This document shows positions 24,390-32,452 of a stretch of DNA of 64,000 nt, one piece after another. Where the stretch lies: positions 1,772,954-1,836,953 of the forward strand of contig NZ_KI519454.1 of assembly GCF_000482545.1 (NCBI RefSeq), in the 5' to 3' direction. Made by a program: the position numbers and the translations under genes. The notes beneath the pieces are model-generated. The model was not told the origin of the DNA. It saw only the letters and a program-made list of their open reading frames with translations, and ran no database searches. The stretch comes from Arthrobacter sp. 35W. Lineage in GTDB: Bacteria > Actinomycetota > Actinomycetes > Actinomycetales > Micrococcaceae. Within the stretch, counting starts at the first letter, position 1. Each line of letters opens with the position of its first letter.

Positions 24390-25307
24390 TCAGCGGTAGC
24401 CGGCGGGATCCGGGGGCAGGCCAAGGTCCTGGATCTCGGCCATGTAGCGCCAGCAATCCGGTTGGGATCCGTCCACGTCCGTGAAGCCGTAGTCCTTGGC
24501 CAGCCCGCCACTGGAGAAGGAACCGGCGTTGCGGCGGTGGACCTCGGGGTCCGCCGCCAGCGCGGCAACGGCCCGTCCCACGAAGCGCGGCGATTCCGAG
24601 ATGGCGGCGAAGTGCGGTTGGACGGCCGCTGCGTCGCGCCAGTTCTCCTCGGTGACCCCAAAATGTTCCAGCATCATCTCCGACCTCATCCAGCCGGGCG
24701 TGAGGGCCACGGCCGTGCCGCCAACCTTGGCGAGTTCATGCCCCTGGGTGAACGCCAGGCGCAGGGCGGCGGTTTTGGCCAGATCGTAGAAGACCGACAG
24801 CCGGTAGTGGGAGGCGTTGTACTCGCGGGTGCCGTCGGTCATCTCGACCACCAGGCCGCCCGGGGTCCGCGTCAGGAGCTTGAGGGCGAAGTGGCTGGTG
24901 GTCAGGTGGGTCTCGATGCCCAGGCGAAGCATCCGCAGCCCGCCGGCCAGATCGTGCTCCCAGAGCGGTACGTCCCACTCGATGAGGTTCTCGCCGCCCC
25001 AGATGTCGTTGACCAGCAGGTCCAGCCGGCCCTGTTCGGCGTCGATCCGTTGGATGAGCGCCTCGACGGCGTGCGGATCCAGATGGTCGACGGCGACGGC
25101 GATGCCGGCTCCCCCTGCGGCCGTGACCAGCTCGGCCGTCTCCTCAATGGTCTCCGGCCTGTCGTACTCCGATCTCCGGCCCCGGGTGCTCCGGCCCGTG
25201 CAGTAGACCGTGGCGCCTGCCTCGCCCAGCGCGACAGCCGTGCCCCGCCCGGCTCCGCGCGTGGCCCCAGCCACCAACGCAACCCGTCCCCCCAGCGGCG
25301 CCGTCAC
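24390..25307 (-). CDS. Short-chain dehydrogenase/reductase (DHRS1-like)
   Basis: A 305-residue SDR. The cofactor motif is AGATRGAGRGTAVAL, followed by the NADP-type GRSTRGRRSEYDRP stretch with several Arg. The catalytic Tyr-Lys pair is in FYDLAKTA. The length and the long insert after the N-terminal motif recall the DHRS1 group. It is convergent with the oxidoreductase gene at 24357 (32 nt apart). The reaction is unknown; reduction of a ketone or aldehyde is expected. Confidence 0.88.
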   Translation of the reverse strand: MTAPLGGRVALVAGATRGAGRGTAVALGEAGATVYCTGRSTRGRRSEYDRPETIEETAELVTAAGGAGIAVAVDHLDPHAVEALIQRIDAEQGRLDLLVNDIWGGENLIEWDVPLWEHDLAGGLRMLRLGIETHLTTSHFALKLLTRTPGGLVVEMTDGTREYNASHYRLSVFYDLAKTAALRLAFTQGHELAKVGGTAVALTPGWMRSEMMLEHFGVTEENWRDAAAVQPHFAAISESPRFVGRAVAALAADPEVHRRNAGSFSSGGLAKDYGFTDVDGSQPDCWRYMAEIQDLGLPPDPAGYR

Positions 25308-25334
25308 ATCCGGCCCCCGGCCGGGCCGCGGCGC

Positions 25335-25574
25335 CTAGCCATGCTGGGCTCCGCCCGGACGCCGCCGTCCGAACAACCAATAGCAGATGGGCCCAATGGG
25401 ATTGATGAACAGGACCGCGCCCCACAGCCCCTTGTTGCCGTTGACCTCCGTGGCAGGCCGGCGCACCAGGTCAACCATCGACACCGCCAGAGCCACGAGT
25501 TCCACCACCCCCGCCACGGCAACCATCCGCTGCTTGCGCGGGCTCAGGTCTTTCCACTGCATCTTGCGTTTCAT
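25335..25574 (-). CDS. Small membrane protein with PLDc_N domain
   Basis: A 79-residue protein with two hydrophobic segments (MVAVAGVVELVALAVSMVDL and GAVLFINPIGPICYWLFGRR). The NPxGPxxYxxxGRR ending is the hallmark of the PLDc_N family found alone or before phospholipase D domains. The ATG at 25574 follows AAGGA by 6 nt. It is 27 nt upstream of the SDR gene on the same strand. Function unknown. Confidence 0.75.
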   Translation of the reverse strand: MKRKMQWKDLSPRKQRMVAVAGVVELVALAVSMVDLVRRPATEVNGNKGLWGAVLFINPIGPICYWLFGRRRPGGAQHG

Positions 25575-25643
25575 GGCGGTCCTTCCAGGGTGGCGGAACT
25601 GCTGACATGACCATTCTGCACCCGCGGGCTCCGCTGGGTGCCT

Positions 25644-25687
25644 GAAGGATGTGGCCCCGCCGGAGTTCCGGCGGGGCCGCATCCTTC
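25644..25687 (-). terminator. Strong hairpin after the VOC gene
   Basis: GAAGGATGTGGCCCCGCCGG and CCGGCGGGGCCGCATCCTTC pair with one mismatch around a 4-nt loop, 15 nt after the stop of the VOC gene at 25702. A strong, probably Rho-independent terminator. Confidence 0.8.
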
Positions 25688-25701
25688 AGTTGCTCAGACT
25701 G

Positions 25702-26124
25702 CTACTGCCCGGGCTGCTCGCCGGCGATGTTGACCAGCCAGCCGATGCCGAACTTGTCCTTGCACATGCCGAAGGTGTCGCCCCACGGCGCCTTCTCCAG
25801 CGGTACAGAGACCTCGCCGCCGTCGGAGATCTTCTCCCAATAGCCGCGAAGTTCCGCCTCGTCCTCACCGCTGAGCGAGACGGTGATGTTGTCACCTGGG
25901 TTGTAGGACATGGCGGCGGGCGTGTCGGCGCCCATCAGGGTCAGCCCGGCCGGCGTCTCCAACTGGGAGTGCATCACGAGGTTCTGCTCAGCGGGATCCT
26001 CGCTGGCGTGGTAGTCGCCGAAGGTGCTGATGGTGAGCTCGCCGCCGAAGACGGACTTGTAGAATTCCATGGCGTCGCGGGCGGTGGTGCGGAAGCCGAG
26101 GTAAGGGTTCAGGCGTGTGGTCAT
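25702..26124 (-). CDS. VOC-family protein, PhnB-like
   Basis: A 140-residue vicinal oxygen chelate protein. The start LNPYLGFRTTARDAMEFYKSVFGG and the middle LVMHSQLETPAGLTLMGADTP, with the end WGDTFGMCKDKFGIGWLVN, are the PhnB/YdcE-like pattern of beta-alpha-beta-beta-beta repeats. These proteins bind metals or small organics and some are resistance proteins or lyase relatives. No specific substrate can be deduced. An independent transcript is likely, as a terminator follows. Confidence 0.85.
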   Translation of the reverse strand: MTTRLNPYLGFRTTARDAMEFYKSVFGGELTISTFGDYHASEDPAEQNLVMHSQLETPAGLTLMGADTPAAMSYNPGDNITVSLSGEDEAELRGYWEKISDGGEVSVPLEKAPWGDTFGMCKDKFGIGWLVNIAGEQPGQ

Positions 26125-26266
26125 GACGTATTCTCCTGGCTGGTTGGATGGGTGGGGGTGCCACCAACGGTCATGCTAACAGCGGCCCCCGACAGCGCAA
26201 TAGGCGTGGCGGTGGAAAGGGCTGTGTGCCCTCGCCTGCTGTGGAATGGACGACGACGGCGGGCGG

Positions 26267-26740
26267 CTACACGCCGTCGTACGCCGCCTGGAGGCCCGCG
26301 ATGTCCAGCCTCTTCATGCCCAGCATGGCCTGCATGGCCCGCCCGGAGGCTTCCGGGTCCGGCCCGCCCAGGAGCGAGCCCATCACAGACGGCACCAGCT
26401 GCCACGACAGTCCGTACTTGTCCTTCAGCCAGCCGCACATGCTTTCCTCGCCATCCGCGGTCAAGGCATCCCAGTACTTGTCCAGCTCCGCCTGGTCGGC
26501 GCACTCGATGATGAACGACACGGCCTCGGTGAAGGTGAACTGCGGTCCGCCGTTGAGGGCGTTGAACGGGCGGCCGCCGATCTCAAAGTCGACCACGAGT
26601 GCCTTGCCCGGCGTTCCGGGGACCTCTTCGGGGTAGCGGGACACATTGTGGATGCGTGAGTCGTCAAAGAGGGCGACGTAGAACTCGGCGGCCTCCTCGG
26701 CCTGGGTGTCGAACCACAAACATGCGGTGGGTGCCTTCAT
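26267..26740 (-). CDS. VOC-family protein, 3-demethylubiquinone methyltransferase-like fold
   Basis: A 157-residue VOC protein of the group annotated as 3-dmu-9_3-mt (ACLWFDTQAEEAAEFYVALF at the start, IGGRPFNALNGGPQFTFTEA, and CGWLKDKYGLSWQLVP). Despite the family name no methyltransferase motif is present. The ATG at 26740 has AGGAG 9 nt upstream. Together with the VOC gene 142 nt downstream this gives two distantly related VOC proteins in a row. Function unknown. Confidence 0.83.
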   Translation of the reverse strand: MKAPTACLWFDTQAEEAAEFYVALFDDSRIHNVSRYPEEVPGTPGKALVVDFEIGGRPFNALNGGPQFTFTEAVSFIIECADQAELDKYWDALTADGEESMCGWLKDKYGLSWQLVPSVMGSLLGGPDPEASGRAMQAMLGMKRLDIAGLQAAYDGV

Positions 26741-26912
26741 GGATGCCAACTCCTTTGTCGATGCGTGATGGGGGTGGGCGCCGCGGCACCCACCTCGAGG
26801 GTAGCCCCCGTGGAACCGAACAAACAGCACAGGACAGTGTTGGGCCGCATTGCTGTCCCGAACTGCTCGTTCGACGGCGGGCGGGACGGACGGTGGGGCG
26901 CGCGTCCGGCAC

Positions 26913-26924
26913 TAAACTGGTCCT
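26913..26924 (+). promoter_or_regulatory. -10 element of a leaderless DUF3054 transcript
   Basis: TAAACT at 26913-26918 is followed by 6 nt and then the GTG start at 26925, the recurrent leaderless spacing of this window. No good Shine-Dalgarno sequence is present. Confidence 0.55.
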
Positions 26925-27347
26925 GTGAGCCATGTACAAAAGCCCAGCACCCCCGCCCTTGCCGCCTACGCCCTGATTGCGGATGTGGTCCTGGTGGTGG
27001 CCTTCGCCGCCTCCGGCCGCAGCAGCCACGCGGAGGATCTGACGGTGGCCGGCATCGCTGGAACCGCCTGGCCGTTCCTGGCCGGACTTGCCCTGGCGTG
27101 GCTGGCCAGCCGCAACTGGCGGGCACCGCTGCGCCTGTGGCCCAACGGCGTCCTCATCTGGATCATCACCGTCGTCGCCGGCCTGATTCTGCGCGTGGCG
27201 AGCGGCACGACGGCGGCGCTGCCGTTCATTCTCGTGGCCACTGCGGTGCTGGGTGCCTTCCTGCTCGGACACCGCGCGCTGGCCCTGCTGGTGCTGCGTC
27301 TGCGGCGGCGTGCGACACAAAGCTCCGCCCACCCACCCGTAGGCTAG
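26925..27347 (+). CDS. DUF3054 family membrane protein
   Basis: A 140-residue protein with four predicted membrane segments (AYALIADVVLVVAFAASG, TAWPFLAGLALAWLAS, VLIWIITVVAGLILRV, ILVATAVLGAFLLGHRALALLVL) and the RxSH-type motif near GRSSHAE. It matches the actinobacterial DUF3054 pattern as recalled. The GTG start gives a leaderless mRNA. Function unknown. Confidence 0.8.
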   Translation: MSHVQKPSTPALAAYALIADVVLVVAFAASGRSSHAEDLTVAGIAGTAWPFLAGLALAWLASRNWRAPLRLWPNGVLIWIITVVAGLILRVASGTTAALPFILVATAVLGAFLLGHRALALLVLRLRRRATQSSAHPPVG

Positions 27348-27417
27348 GGTCGAAGAAATAAATCTGCCTCCCACCGTCCGCACCGCCGGACCAGAGCCCC
27401 ACGCAAAGGATTCCACC

Positions 27418-27699
27418 GTGATCACCGCATTTGTCCTGATCAAGACCGACGCCTCACGGATTCCGGAGTCCGCGCAGGAAATCTCCGAGCTCGTGGGCAT
27501 CAGCGAGGTGTATTCGGTGACGGGCGAATGGGATCTGATTGCCGTGGCCCGGGTGGCAAAGCACGAGGATCTTGCCGACGTCATCGCGGACAAGCTCTCC
27601 AAGGTTCCGGGCATCGTGTCCACCACCACGCAGATCTCCTTCCGCGCCTATTCCAAACACGACATCGACGCTGCGTTCTCCCTCGGCTTTGACCACTAG
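27418..27699 (+). CDS. Stand-alone Lrp/AsnC ligand-binding (RAM) domain protein
   Basis: A 93-residue protein made only of the C-terminal ligand-binding domain of Lrp/AsnC regulators (AFVLIKTDASRIPESAQEIS, SVTGEWDLIAVARV, VPGIVSTTTQISFRAYS). No DNA-binding helix-turn-helix is present. Such proteins bind amino acids as ring oligomers and may modulate full-length Lrp proteins. The start is GTG with AAAGGA 8 nt upstream. cutC follows 7 nt downstream. Confidence 0.87.
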   Translation: MITAFVLIKTDASRIPESAQEISELVGISEVYSVTGEWDLIAVARVAKHEDLADVIADKLSKVPGIVSTTTQISFRAYSKHDIDAAFSLGFDH

Positions 27700-27706
27700 G
27701 CCTGGC

Positions 27707-28438
27707 ATGCAGCTGGAGATTGCCGTCCAGGATGCCCAGGGGGCACGCCTTGCCCAGAGCCTGGGCGCCGACCGCGTCGAGCTGTGCTGTGCCCTCCAGC
27801 TGGGTGGCCTGACGCCCTCCGGCGGCCTGCTGGACAGCGTGCTGGAGGCTGCGCCCGGTCTGCCGGTGCATGTGCTGATCCGCCCCCGGCCCGGCGACTA
27901 CGTCTATGACAGAGATGCTGTGGAGCTGATGGCCCGCGAAATCCGTTCCGTGGCCCGCTCCGGCGCCACGGGCGTCGTCATCGGCGCCTTGACGGCCGAC
28001 GGCGCCCTGGACACCGCCGTCGTCGAACGGCTCCTAGCGGAGGCCAACGGCCTGCACACCACCTTCCACCGCGCCATCGACCATCTGGACGACGACGACG
28101 CCCTGGCCGCCGTCTCGACATTGGCCGGGCTCGGCTTCGGCCGGATCCTGTCCTCCGGCGGTGCGCTGCGGGCCGGCGACGGCGTGGACCGGCTCGGTGC
28201 CATGGTCAAGGCCGCCAGTGGCCGGCTGTCCATCATGGCCGGCGGCGGCGTCGACATTGCCGACTTCCCCGCCTTCAGCGCGGCTGGACTGAAGGACGTC
28301 CACCTCTCTGCCAAGGCAGTCCGCCACCATCAAGGCGAGGCCCGCACCTCCGTGGGCGCCTCGGACGATCCGGCGTACCACATCACAGATGAGGCCCTGG
28401 TGCGCTCCGCCGTCGCCGGCGCAGCGGCTCTGCCCTAG
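27707..28438 (+). CDS. cutC: CutC family protein
   Basis: A 243-residue TIM-barrel protein. Family segments are ADRVELCCALQLGGLTPSGG, IRPRPGDYVYDRDAVELMAR, TFHRAIDHLDD, GFGRILSSGGALRA and IMAGGGVDI. CutC was named for copper homeostasis in E. coli, although its direct role is disputed. It is probably in one operon with the RAM protein. No copper regulator is nearby. Confidence 0.92.
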   Translation: MQLEIAVQDAQGARLAQSLGADRVELCCALQLGGLTPSGGLLDSVLEAAPGLPVHVLIRPRPGDYVYDRDAVELMAREIRSVARSGATGVVIGALTADGALDTAVVERLLAEANGLHTTFHRAIDHLDDDDALAAVSTLAGLGFGRILSSGGALRAGDGVDRLGAMVKAASGRLSIMAGGGVDIADFPAFSAAGLKDVHLSAKAVRHHQGEARTSVGASDDPAYHITDEALVRSAVAGAAALP

Positions 28439-28455
28439 CCCTCCACACAGCACAG

Positions 28456-28489
28456 AGCCCGGATCCGCACGTGCGGATCCGGGCTTTTT
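28456..28489 (+). terminator. Rho-independent terminator after cutC
   Basis: AGCCCGGATCCGC pairs with GCGGATCCGGGCT around ACGT, followed by five T. It lies 18 nt after the cutC stop, before a convergent gene. Confidence 0.92.
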
Positions 28490-28510
28490 CCTGTCCGGCG
28501 GGGGCCGGCT

Positions 28511-28942
28511 CTAGACGTCCGGCCCATCGTACGTGGCCCGTGCGTCAAGGATGGCGCGTTGGTTGTCCGCCGCCCAGCCCACCAGGGTGATCACCGGTTC
28601 CGACAGCGAGCGGCCAAGCGGCGTCGCGGCGTATTCGACGCGGGGCGGGATCTCGTCATAGCTCTTGCGTGAGACGAGTCCGTCGCGTTCAAGGCTGCGC
28701 AGCGTCTGGGTGAGCATGCGGTGCGAGATTCCGTCGATGCTGCGCTGTATGGCAGTGAACCGGCGGGGGCCGTCGTGGAGCAGCCCAATCACCAGCAGAC
28801 TCCACTTGTCACCAACGCGCGCGAGAACCTCGCGGATCACCCGGCTTGCGGGGTTGTCGGTGCTGCACATCTGGGCGCCGTCATGCTCACCATGCGGGCG
28901 GATGAACGCAGCGTCGTGTGCCGGCGTGGGATCGGATGTCAT
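28511..28942 (-). CDS. HxlR-family transcription regulator
   Basis: A 143-residue winged-helix regulator. The family core GDKWSLLVIGLLHDGPRRFTAIQRSIDGISHRMLTQTLRSLERDGLVSR is complete. C26 (AQMCSTDNP) near the N-terminus is at the place where redox- or quinone-sensing HxlR proteins (HypR/QorR-like) often carry a Cys. The ATG at 28942 has AAAGGA 6 nt upstream. It is divergent from a DoxX gene, the probable target, with repeated GTGCGTA motifs between them. Confidence 0.9.
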   Translation of the reverse strand: MTSDPTPAHDAAFIRPHGEHDGAQMCSTDNPASRVIREVLARVGDKWSLLVIGLLHDGPRRFTAIQRSIDGISHRMLTQTLRSLERDGLVSRKSYDEIPPRVEYAATPLGRSLSEPVITLVGWAADNQRAILDARATYDGPDV

Positions 28943-28994
28943 CTGGGTTCCTTTCAACGGTTCACCCCACGTCTACGCTGCACCTCCTTTATAG

Positions 28995-29094
28995 GCACCT
29001 AAAGGTGCGTAACGGAGGGAGAAGTGCGGGTGCCCTTGCGGAATATGCTAGCAGAATCGTGCGTTACGCACTGATAGGAACTAGCAATACGCAC
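28995..29094. promoter_or_regulatory. Operator cluster between hxlR and doxX
   Basis: GCACCTAAAGGTGC (28995-29008) runs into GTGCGTAAC (29006). GTGCGTTACGCAC (29059-29071) is a perfect odd palindrome, and TACGCAC recurs at 29088-29094. Four copies of GTGCGT[A/T] in 90 bp of a divergent promoter region point to cooperative binding by the HxlR regulator. Confidence 0.7.
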
Positions 29095-29123
29095 TTTTCG
29101 GAACCCACTCGTCAGGAATCCCC

Positions 29124-29483
29124 ATGATCATCGCCCTTTGGATTGCCACCATAGTCTTCGCCGCCATGTTCGCCATGGCTGGCACCATGAAAGTCATCAC
29201 GCCCTACGGCCAGATCCGCGAGAAGATGGCGTGGGTCGAGACGGTGACACCGCCGCAGCTGAAGTCCATCGGCGCCGTGGAGGTGCTCGGCGCCATCGGC
29301 ATGGTGCTGCCGGCCGCAACGGGCATCGCCCCCTGGCTCACCCCGCTCGCAGCCCTCGGCCTCTTCGTGACCATGGTCGCCGCCGTCGGACTCCACGTCC
29401 GCCGCAAGGAGTCGGTCATGCCCAGCCTTCCGCTCGGCATCGTTGCCCTCGCCATCGCCGTCGGCTGGCTGGTGTTTGCGTGA
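29124..29483 (+). CDS. DoxX family membrane protein
   Basis: A 119-residue protein with four membrane segments (IIALWIATIVFAAMFAMAG, IGAVEVLGAIGMVLPAATG, LTPLAALGLFVTMVAAVGLHV, LPLGIVALAIAVGWLVFA). The pattern with MAGTMK...KMAW in the first loop is the DoxX/DoxX-like type. Relatives take part in quinone or oxidative-stress defence. It is divergent from the HxlR regulator gene and probably induced by reactive electrophiles. Confidence 0.85.
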   Translation: MIIALWIATIVFAAMFAMAGTMKVITPYGQIREKMAWVETVTPPQLKSIGAVEVLGAIGMVLPAATGIAPWLTPLAALGLFVTMVAAVGLHVRRKESVMPSLPLGIVALAIAVGWLVFA

Positions 29484-29511
29484 GCGCAGCGACCCACGCA
29501 GCATAAGAGAA

Positions 29512-29550
29512 TGACAGAGCCCCCGGCCGATGTGGCCGGGGGCTCTGTCA
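29512..29550. terminator. Bidirectional terminator between doxX and trpD
   Basis: TGACAGAGCCCCCGGCC and GGCCGGGGGCTCTGTCA form a perfect 17-bp stem with loop GATGT between two convergent genes. Confidence 0.9.
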
Positions 29551-29591
29551 TGTCTGGGATGTCCTGCCTGGGAAGCTGTGGGTGCCCAGCC

Positions 29592-30665
29592 CTACGGCTG
29601 AGGCTGCTTCGCGGTGGAATGCGCCACCCAGGCGTCCAGCACGGCCTTGGCCGCACCGCTGTCGATCGCGGCACCGGCCGTCACGGCGGCCGCGCGCAGC
29701 CGCTCGACGAGCGGGCCGTCCGCCGTCGGGGCGGCGGCAACCAGCCCGGCCGCGGCATTGAGTACGACGGCGTCGCGGATGTGGCCCTGTTCGCCATCCA
29801 GCACGCGGCGCACCACCTCGGCGTTGTAGGCTGCGTTCTCGCCGCGCAGGTCCGCGATGGTGGCACGCGGGATGCCGATGTCCTTCGGATCGAACTGGGA
29901 CTCGGCCACGGAGCCGCCGCGGACCTCCCAGATCGTGGAGGGGCCGGTGGTGGTCAGCTCATCGAGGCCGTCGCTGCCGCGGAACACCAGGGCGCGCACG
30001 CCGCGGGCCGCCAAAACGCCGGCCATCAGCGGTGCCATGCGCGCATTGGCCACACCAATGGCCGAGGCGGCCACGTGCGCGGGATTCGTCAGCGGACCCA
30101 GGAAGTTGAACGCCGTCGGGACGGCCATCTCACGCCGCGCCACCGCCGCAAAGCGCATCGAGGGGTGGAAGAGGTTGGCGAAGCAGAACGTGATCCCGAC
30201 CTCGGTCGCGGCGCTGGCCACGACGTCCAGCGGCAGGTCCAGCCTCACACCGAGCGCCTCAAGCACATCGGCGGAGCCGGCGGCGGACGACGACGCACGG
30301 TTGCCATGCTTGACCACCCGGGTCCCCGCCCCGGCGCAGACCAATGCCGCCATGGTGGAGATGTTGACGGTGTTGAGCCTGTCGCCACCGGTGCCCACGA
30401 TGTCCAGGGAGTCGCCCTCGATGGCCAGCGGCCGAGCGTTCTCCAGCATGGCCTGCGCCAATCCGCCGACCTCCGCCACCGTCTCGCCCTTGGCGCGCAG
30501 CGCCACCAGGAAGGCGGCGATCTGGACATCCGTGGCCTCGCCGGCCATGATCGTGTTCATCGCCCACGCCGTATCGGCAGAGGAGAGGTCCGTTCCTGCA
30601 ATGAGCGAACTCAACAGGTTGGGCCAGGTGGGCGTTGCGGCCGGAGATGCTGGCGAAAGATTCAC
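29592..30665 (-). CDS. trpD: Anthranilate phosphoribosyltransferase
   Basis: TrpD joins anthranilate to phosphoribosyl pyrophosphate, the second step of tryptophan synthesis. The 357-residue protein has the PRPP motif [35 protein letters not shown], the anthranilate site [10 protein letters not shown] and [10 protein letters not shown]. It starts with GTG, and TAGCAT (30677-30672) lies 6 nt upstream, so the transcript is probably leaderless. It is alone here, away from other trp genes and divergent from ctaE, an arrangement known in many Actinobacteria. Confidence 0.96.
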   Translation of the reverse strand: MNLSPASPAATPTWPNLLSSLIAGTDLSSADTAWAMNTIMAGEATDVQIAAFLVALRAKGETVAEVGGLAQAMLENARPLAIEGDSLDIVGTGGDRLNTVNISTMAALVCAGAGTRVVKHGNRASSSAAGSADVLEALGVRLDLPLDVVASAATEVGITFCFANLFHPSMRFAAVARREMAVPTAFNFLGPLTNPAHVAASAIGVANARMAPLMAGVLAARGVRALVFRGSDGLDELTTTGPSTIWEVRGGSVAESQFDPKDIGIPRATIADLRGENAAYNAEVVRRVLDGEQGHIRDAVVLNAAAGLVAAAPTADGPLVERLRAAAVTAGAAIDSGAAKAVLDAWVAHSTAKQPQP

Positions 30666-30677
30666 CCTATGATGCTA
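30666..30677 (-). promoter_or_regulatory. -10 element of leaderless trpD
   Basis: TAGCAT reads on the minus strand at 30677-30672, and 6 nt separate it from the GTG at 30665. No clear -35 was found. Confidence 0.5.
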
Positions 30678-30832
30678 TCGATCCGGTGCCGGTTCATCCG
30701 AATGTGAATCGGCGGCCCCCAGCCATGTGAAGCACAGGAAGCTGGGATGAGGCTGGGGATTCCGCGGAAATTCGCGGCTTTGTAGAAAAAGATCGCCCGA
30801 ACGGCATTTTGCATTGGGCGCTGGCCGCTTTT

Positions 30833-30849
30833 ATAGACATAATGTCTAT
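30833..30849 (+). promoter_or_regulatory. Perfect palindrome over the ctaE -10 region and start site
   Basis: ATAGACAT-A-ATGTCTAT is an 8-bp perfect inverted repeat ending one base before the GTG at 30850. It contains the -10 CATAAT (30838-30843), which lies 6 nt before the start codon, so transcription and translation start together inside the site. TTGGGC at 30814 may be the -35. A repressor bound here would block the oxidase operon. Confidence 0.7.
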
Positions 30850-31488
30850 GTGACAACTGCGACTCATGCCCCCAGTACCCCGGCGCATCCCACGCTGAAC
30901 CGCCCCAACATGGTTTCTGTAGGAACCGTAGTGTGGCTTTCCAGCGAGCTGATGTTCTTTGCCGGCCTTTTTGCCATGTACTTCACCCTCCGCTCCACCT
31001 CGAGCGGCTTGTGGAGCGAGGAATCAGCCAAGCTGGCGTTCCCGTTCGCCCTGGTGAACACCATCATTCTGGTCTCCAGCTCCTTCAGCTGCCAGATGGG
31101 TGTCTTCGCCGCCGAACGACTCCAGCCCCGCCGCACCGGCGGCCTCCTGACATTCTCCCGCTGGGGAATGAACGAGTGGTTCCTCCTGACCTTCGTCCTG
31201 GGCGCCATCTTCGTTGCCGGCCAGTCCACGGAATACGCCATGCTGACGTCCGAGCACGTCACGCTGAACTCCAACGCCTATGGCTCGGCGTTCTACATGA
31301 CCACGGGCTTCCATGGTCTGCACGTGATCGGCGGTCTGATTGCCTTCCTGCTGATCATCGGCCGCGGCTACGCTGCCAAGAAGTTTGGACACTTCGAGGC
31401 CACCAGCGCGATCGTCACGTCCTACTACTGGCACTTTGTCGATGTTGTGTGGATCGGCCTGTTCTTGGTCATCTACGTCCTGAAGTAA
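30850..31488 (+). CDS. ctaE: Cytochrome c oxidase subunit III
   Basis: A 212-residue inner-membrane subunit of the aa3-type oxidase with five membrane helices (actinobacterial short form). Family segments are [62 protein letters not shown] and [15 protein letters not shown]. The GTG at 30850 fits the leaderless promoter better than the in-frame ATG at 30814. It opens the ctaE-qcrC-qcrA-qcrB cluster, in line with the bc1-aa3 supercomplex of Actinobacteria. Confidence 0.95.
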   Translation: MTTATHAPSTPAHPTLNRPNMVSVGTVVWLSSELMFFAGLFAMYFTLRSTSSGLWSEESAKLAFPFALVNTIILVSSSFSCQMGVFAAERLQPRRTGGLLTFSRWGMNEWFLLTFVLGAIFVAGQSTEYAMLTSEHVTLNSNAYGSAFYMTTGFHGLHVIGGLIAFLLIIGRGYAAKKFGHFEATSAIVTSYYWHFVDVVWIGLFLVIYVLK

Positions 31489-31531
31489 GCTGTCAAGGCT
31501 ACTTCTTCTACACGAGGCAGAAATAGAATTC

Positions 31532-31551
31532 GCGGCCCGATCATCGGCCGC
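31532..31551 (+). other. Intercistronic hairpin before qcrC
   Basis: GCGGCC and GGCCGC pair over 8 nt of loop (extendable with one bulged C) in the 88-nt gap between ctaE and qcrC. No T-run follows, so it is more likely an mRNA processing or stabilising element than a terminator. Confidence 0.45.
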
Positions 31552-31576
31552 AAGAAACGATAAAAGGATCCTCTCC

Positions 31577-32362
31577 GTGAAGGCACTTTCGCAGAAGCGA
31601 CGTCACCCACTGGCAGCAATTGCCTTGCTGCTGATGGGGCTCATGCTCACTGGTGGGCTGTACGCCGTTGCCACCACCGTCAACCAGGCCAAGGCGGAGA
31701 CCACGTTCTCGGCCCATGAGACGGCGGAGGGTGAGAAGCTCTTCATCGCCAACTGCGCCACCTGCCACGGCATGGGCGCCAGCGGCACCTCGTCCGGCCC
31801 CTCCCTGGTCGGCGTCGGCGCCGCTGCTGTCGACTTCCAGGTTGGCACCGGCCGCATGCCCATGCAGATGCAGGGCCCGCAGGCCCAGAAGAAGCCGGCC
31901 CAGTTCAACGAGGAGCAGACTGCGCAGTTGTCCGCCTACGTTGCCTCCTTGGGTGCAGGTCCGGCCATTCCGGCCGATGAGTATCTTGACGGCAAGGGCG
32001 ACGCCGCCGCCGGTGGCGAGCTCTTCCGCGTGAACTGCGCGATGTGCCACAACGCTGCTGCCGCCGGTGGCGCACTGACCCGCGGCAAGTTCGCTCCGGC
32101 CCTGGCCGGCGTGTCCAACGCCCACATCTACGAGGCCATGATCACCGGCCCGCAGAACATGCCGGTGTTCAACGACGCCAACATCACCCCTGAGGGCAAG
32201 CGCGACATCATCACCTTCCTGAACACGATCGAAGCGCAGGGCTCCCCCGGTGGAGCACAGCTGGGCTCCCTGGGCCCGGTCTCCGAAGGCCTGTTCCTCT
32301 GGATTGCCGGTCTGGGCGTCATCGTCGCCTTCACCATCTGGCTGACCTCGCGGACCTCCTAG
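31577..32362 (+). CDS. qcrC: Diheme cytochrome c subunit of the bc1 complex
   Basis: A 261-residue exported, membrane-tethered cytochrome with an N-terminal signal anchor (~11-34) and a C-terminal membrane helix (LFLWIAGLGVIVAFTIWL). Two heme sites are present: C60-A-T-C63-H64 and C154-A-M-C157-H158, with Met ligands plausibly at MPMQMQ and NMPVFND. In Actinobacteria this diheme protein replaces soluble cytochrome c and hands electrons directly to the aa3 oxidase. Start is GTG with AAAGGAT upstream. Confidence 0.97.
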   Translation: MKALSQKRRHPLAAIALLLMGLMLTGGLYAVATTVNQAKAETTFSAHETAEGEKLFIANCATCHGMGASGTSSGPSLVGVGAAAVDFQVGTGRMPMQMQGPQAQKKPAQFNEEQTAQLSAYVASLGAGPAIPADEYLDGKGDAAAGGELFRVNCAMCHNAAAAGGALTRGKFAPALAGVSNAHIYEAMITGPQNMPVFNDANITPEGKRDIITFLNTIEAQGSPGGAQLGSLGPVSEGLFLWIAGLGVIVAFTIWLTSRTS

Positions 32363-32413
32363 TCCACACAGATTTTGGCCGCTCCGGCGGCTGCACGAAA
32401 CATACATTACGAC

Positions 32414-32430
32414 CCCGGACAGTGTCCGGG
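32414..32430 (+). other. Intercistronic hairpin before qcrA
   Basis: CCCGGACA-G-TGTCCGGG is a perfect 8-bp repeat between qcrC and qcrA, about 20 nt before the AGAAGGAT region of qcrA. No T-run follows. Confidence 0.45.
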
Positions 32431-32452
32431 ATAAGAGAAGGATGAGGGGATT

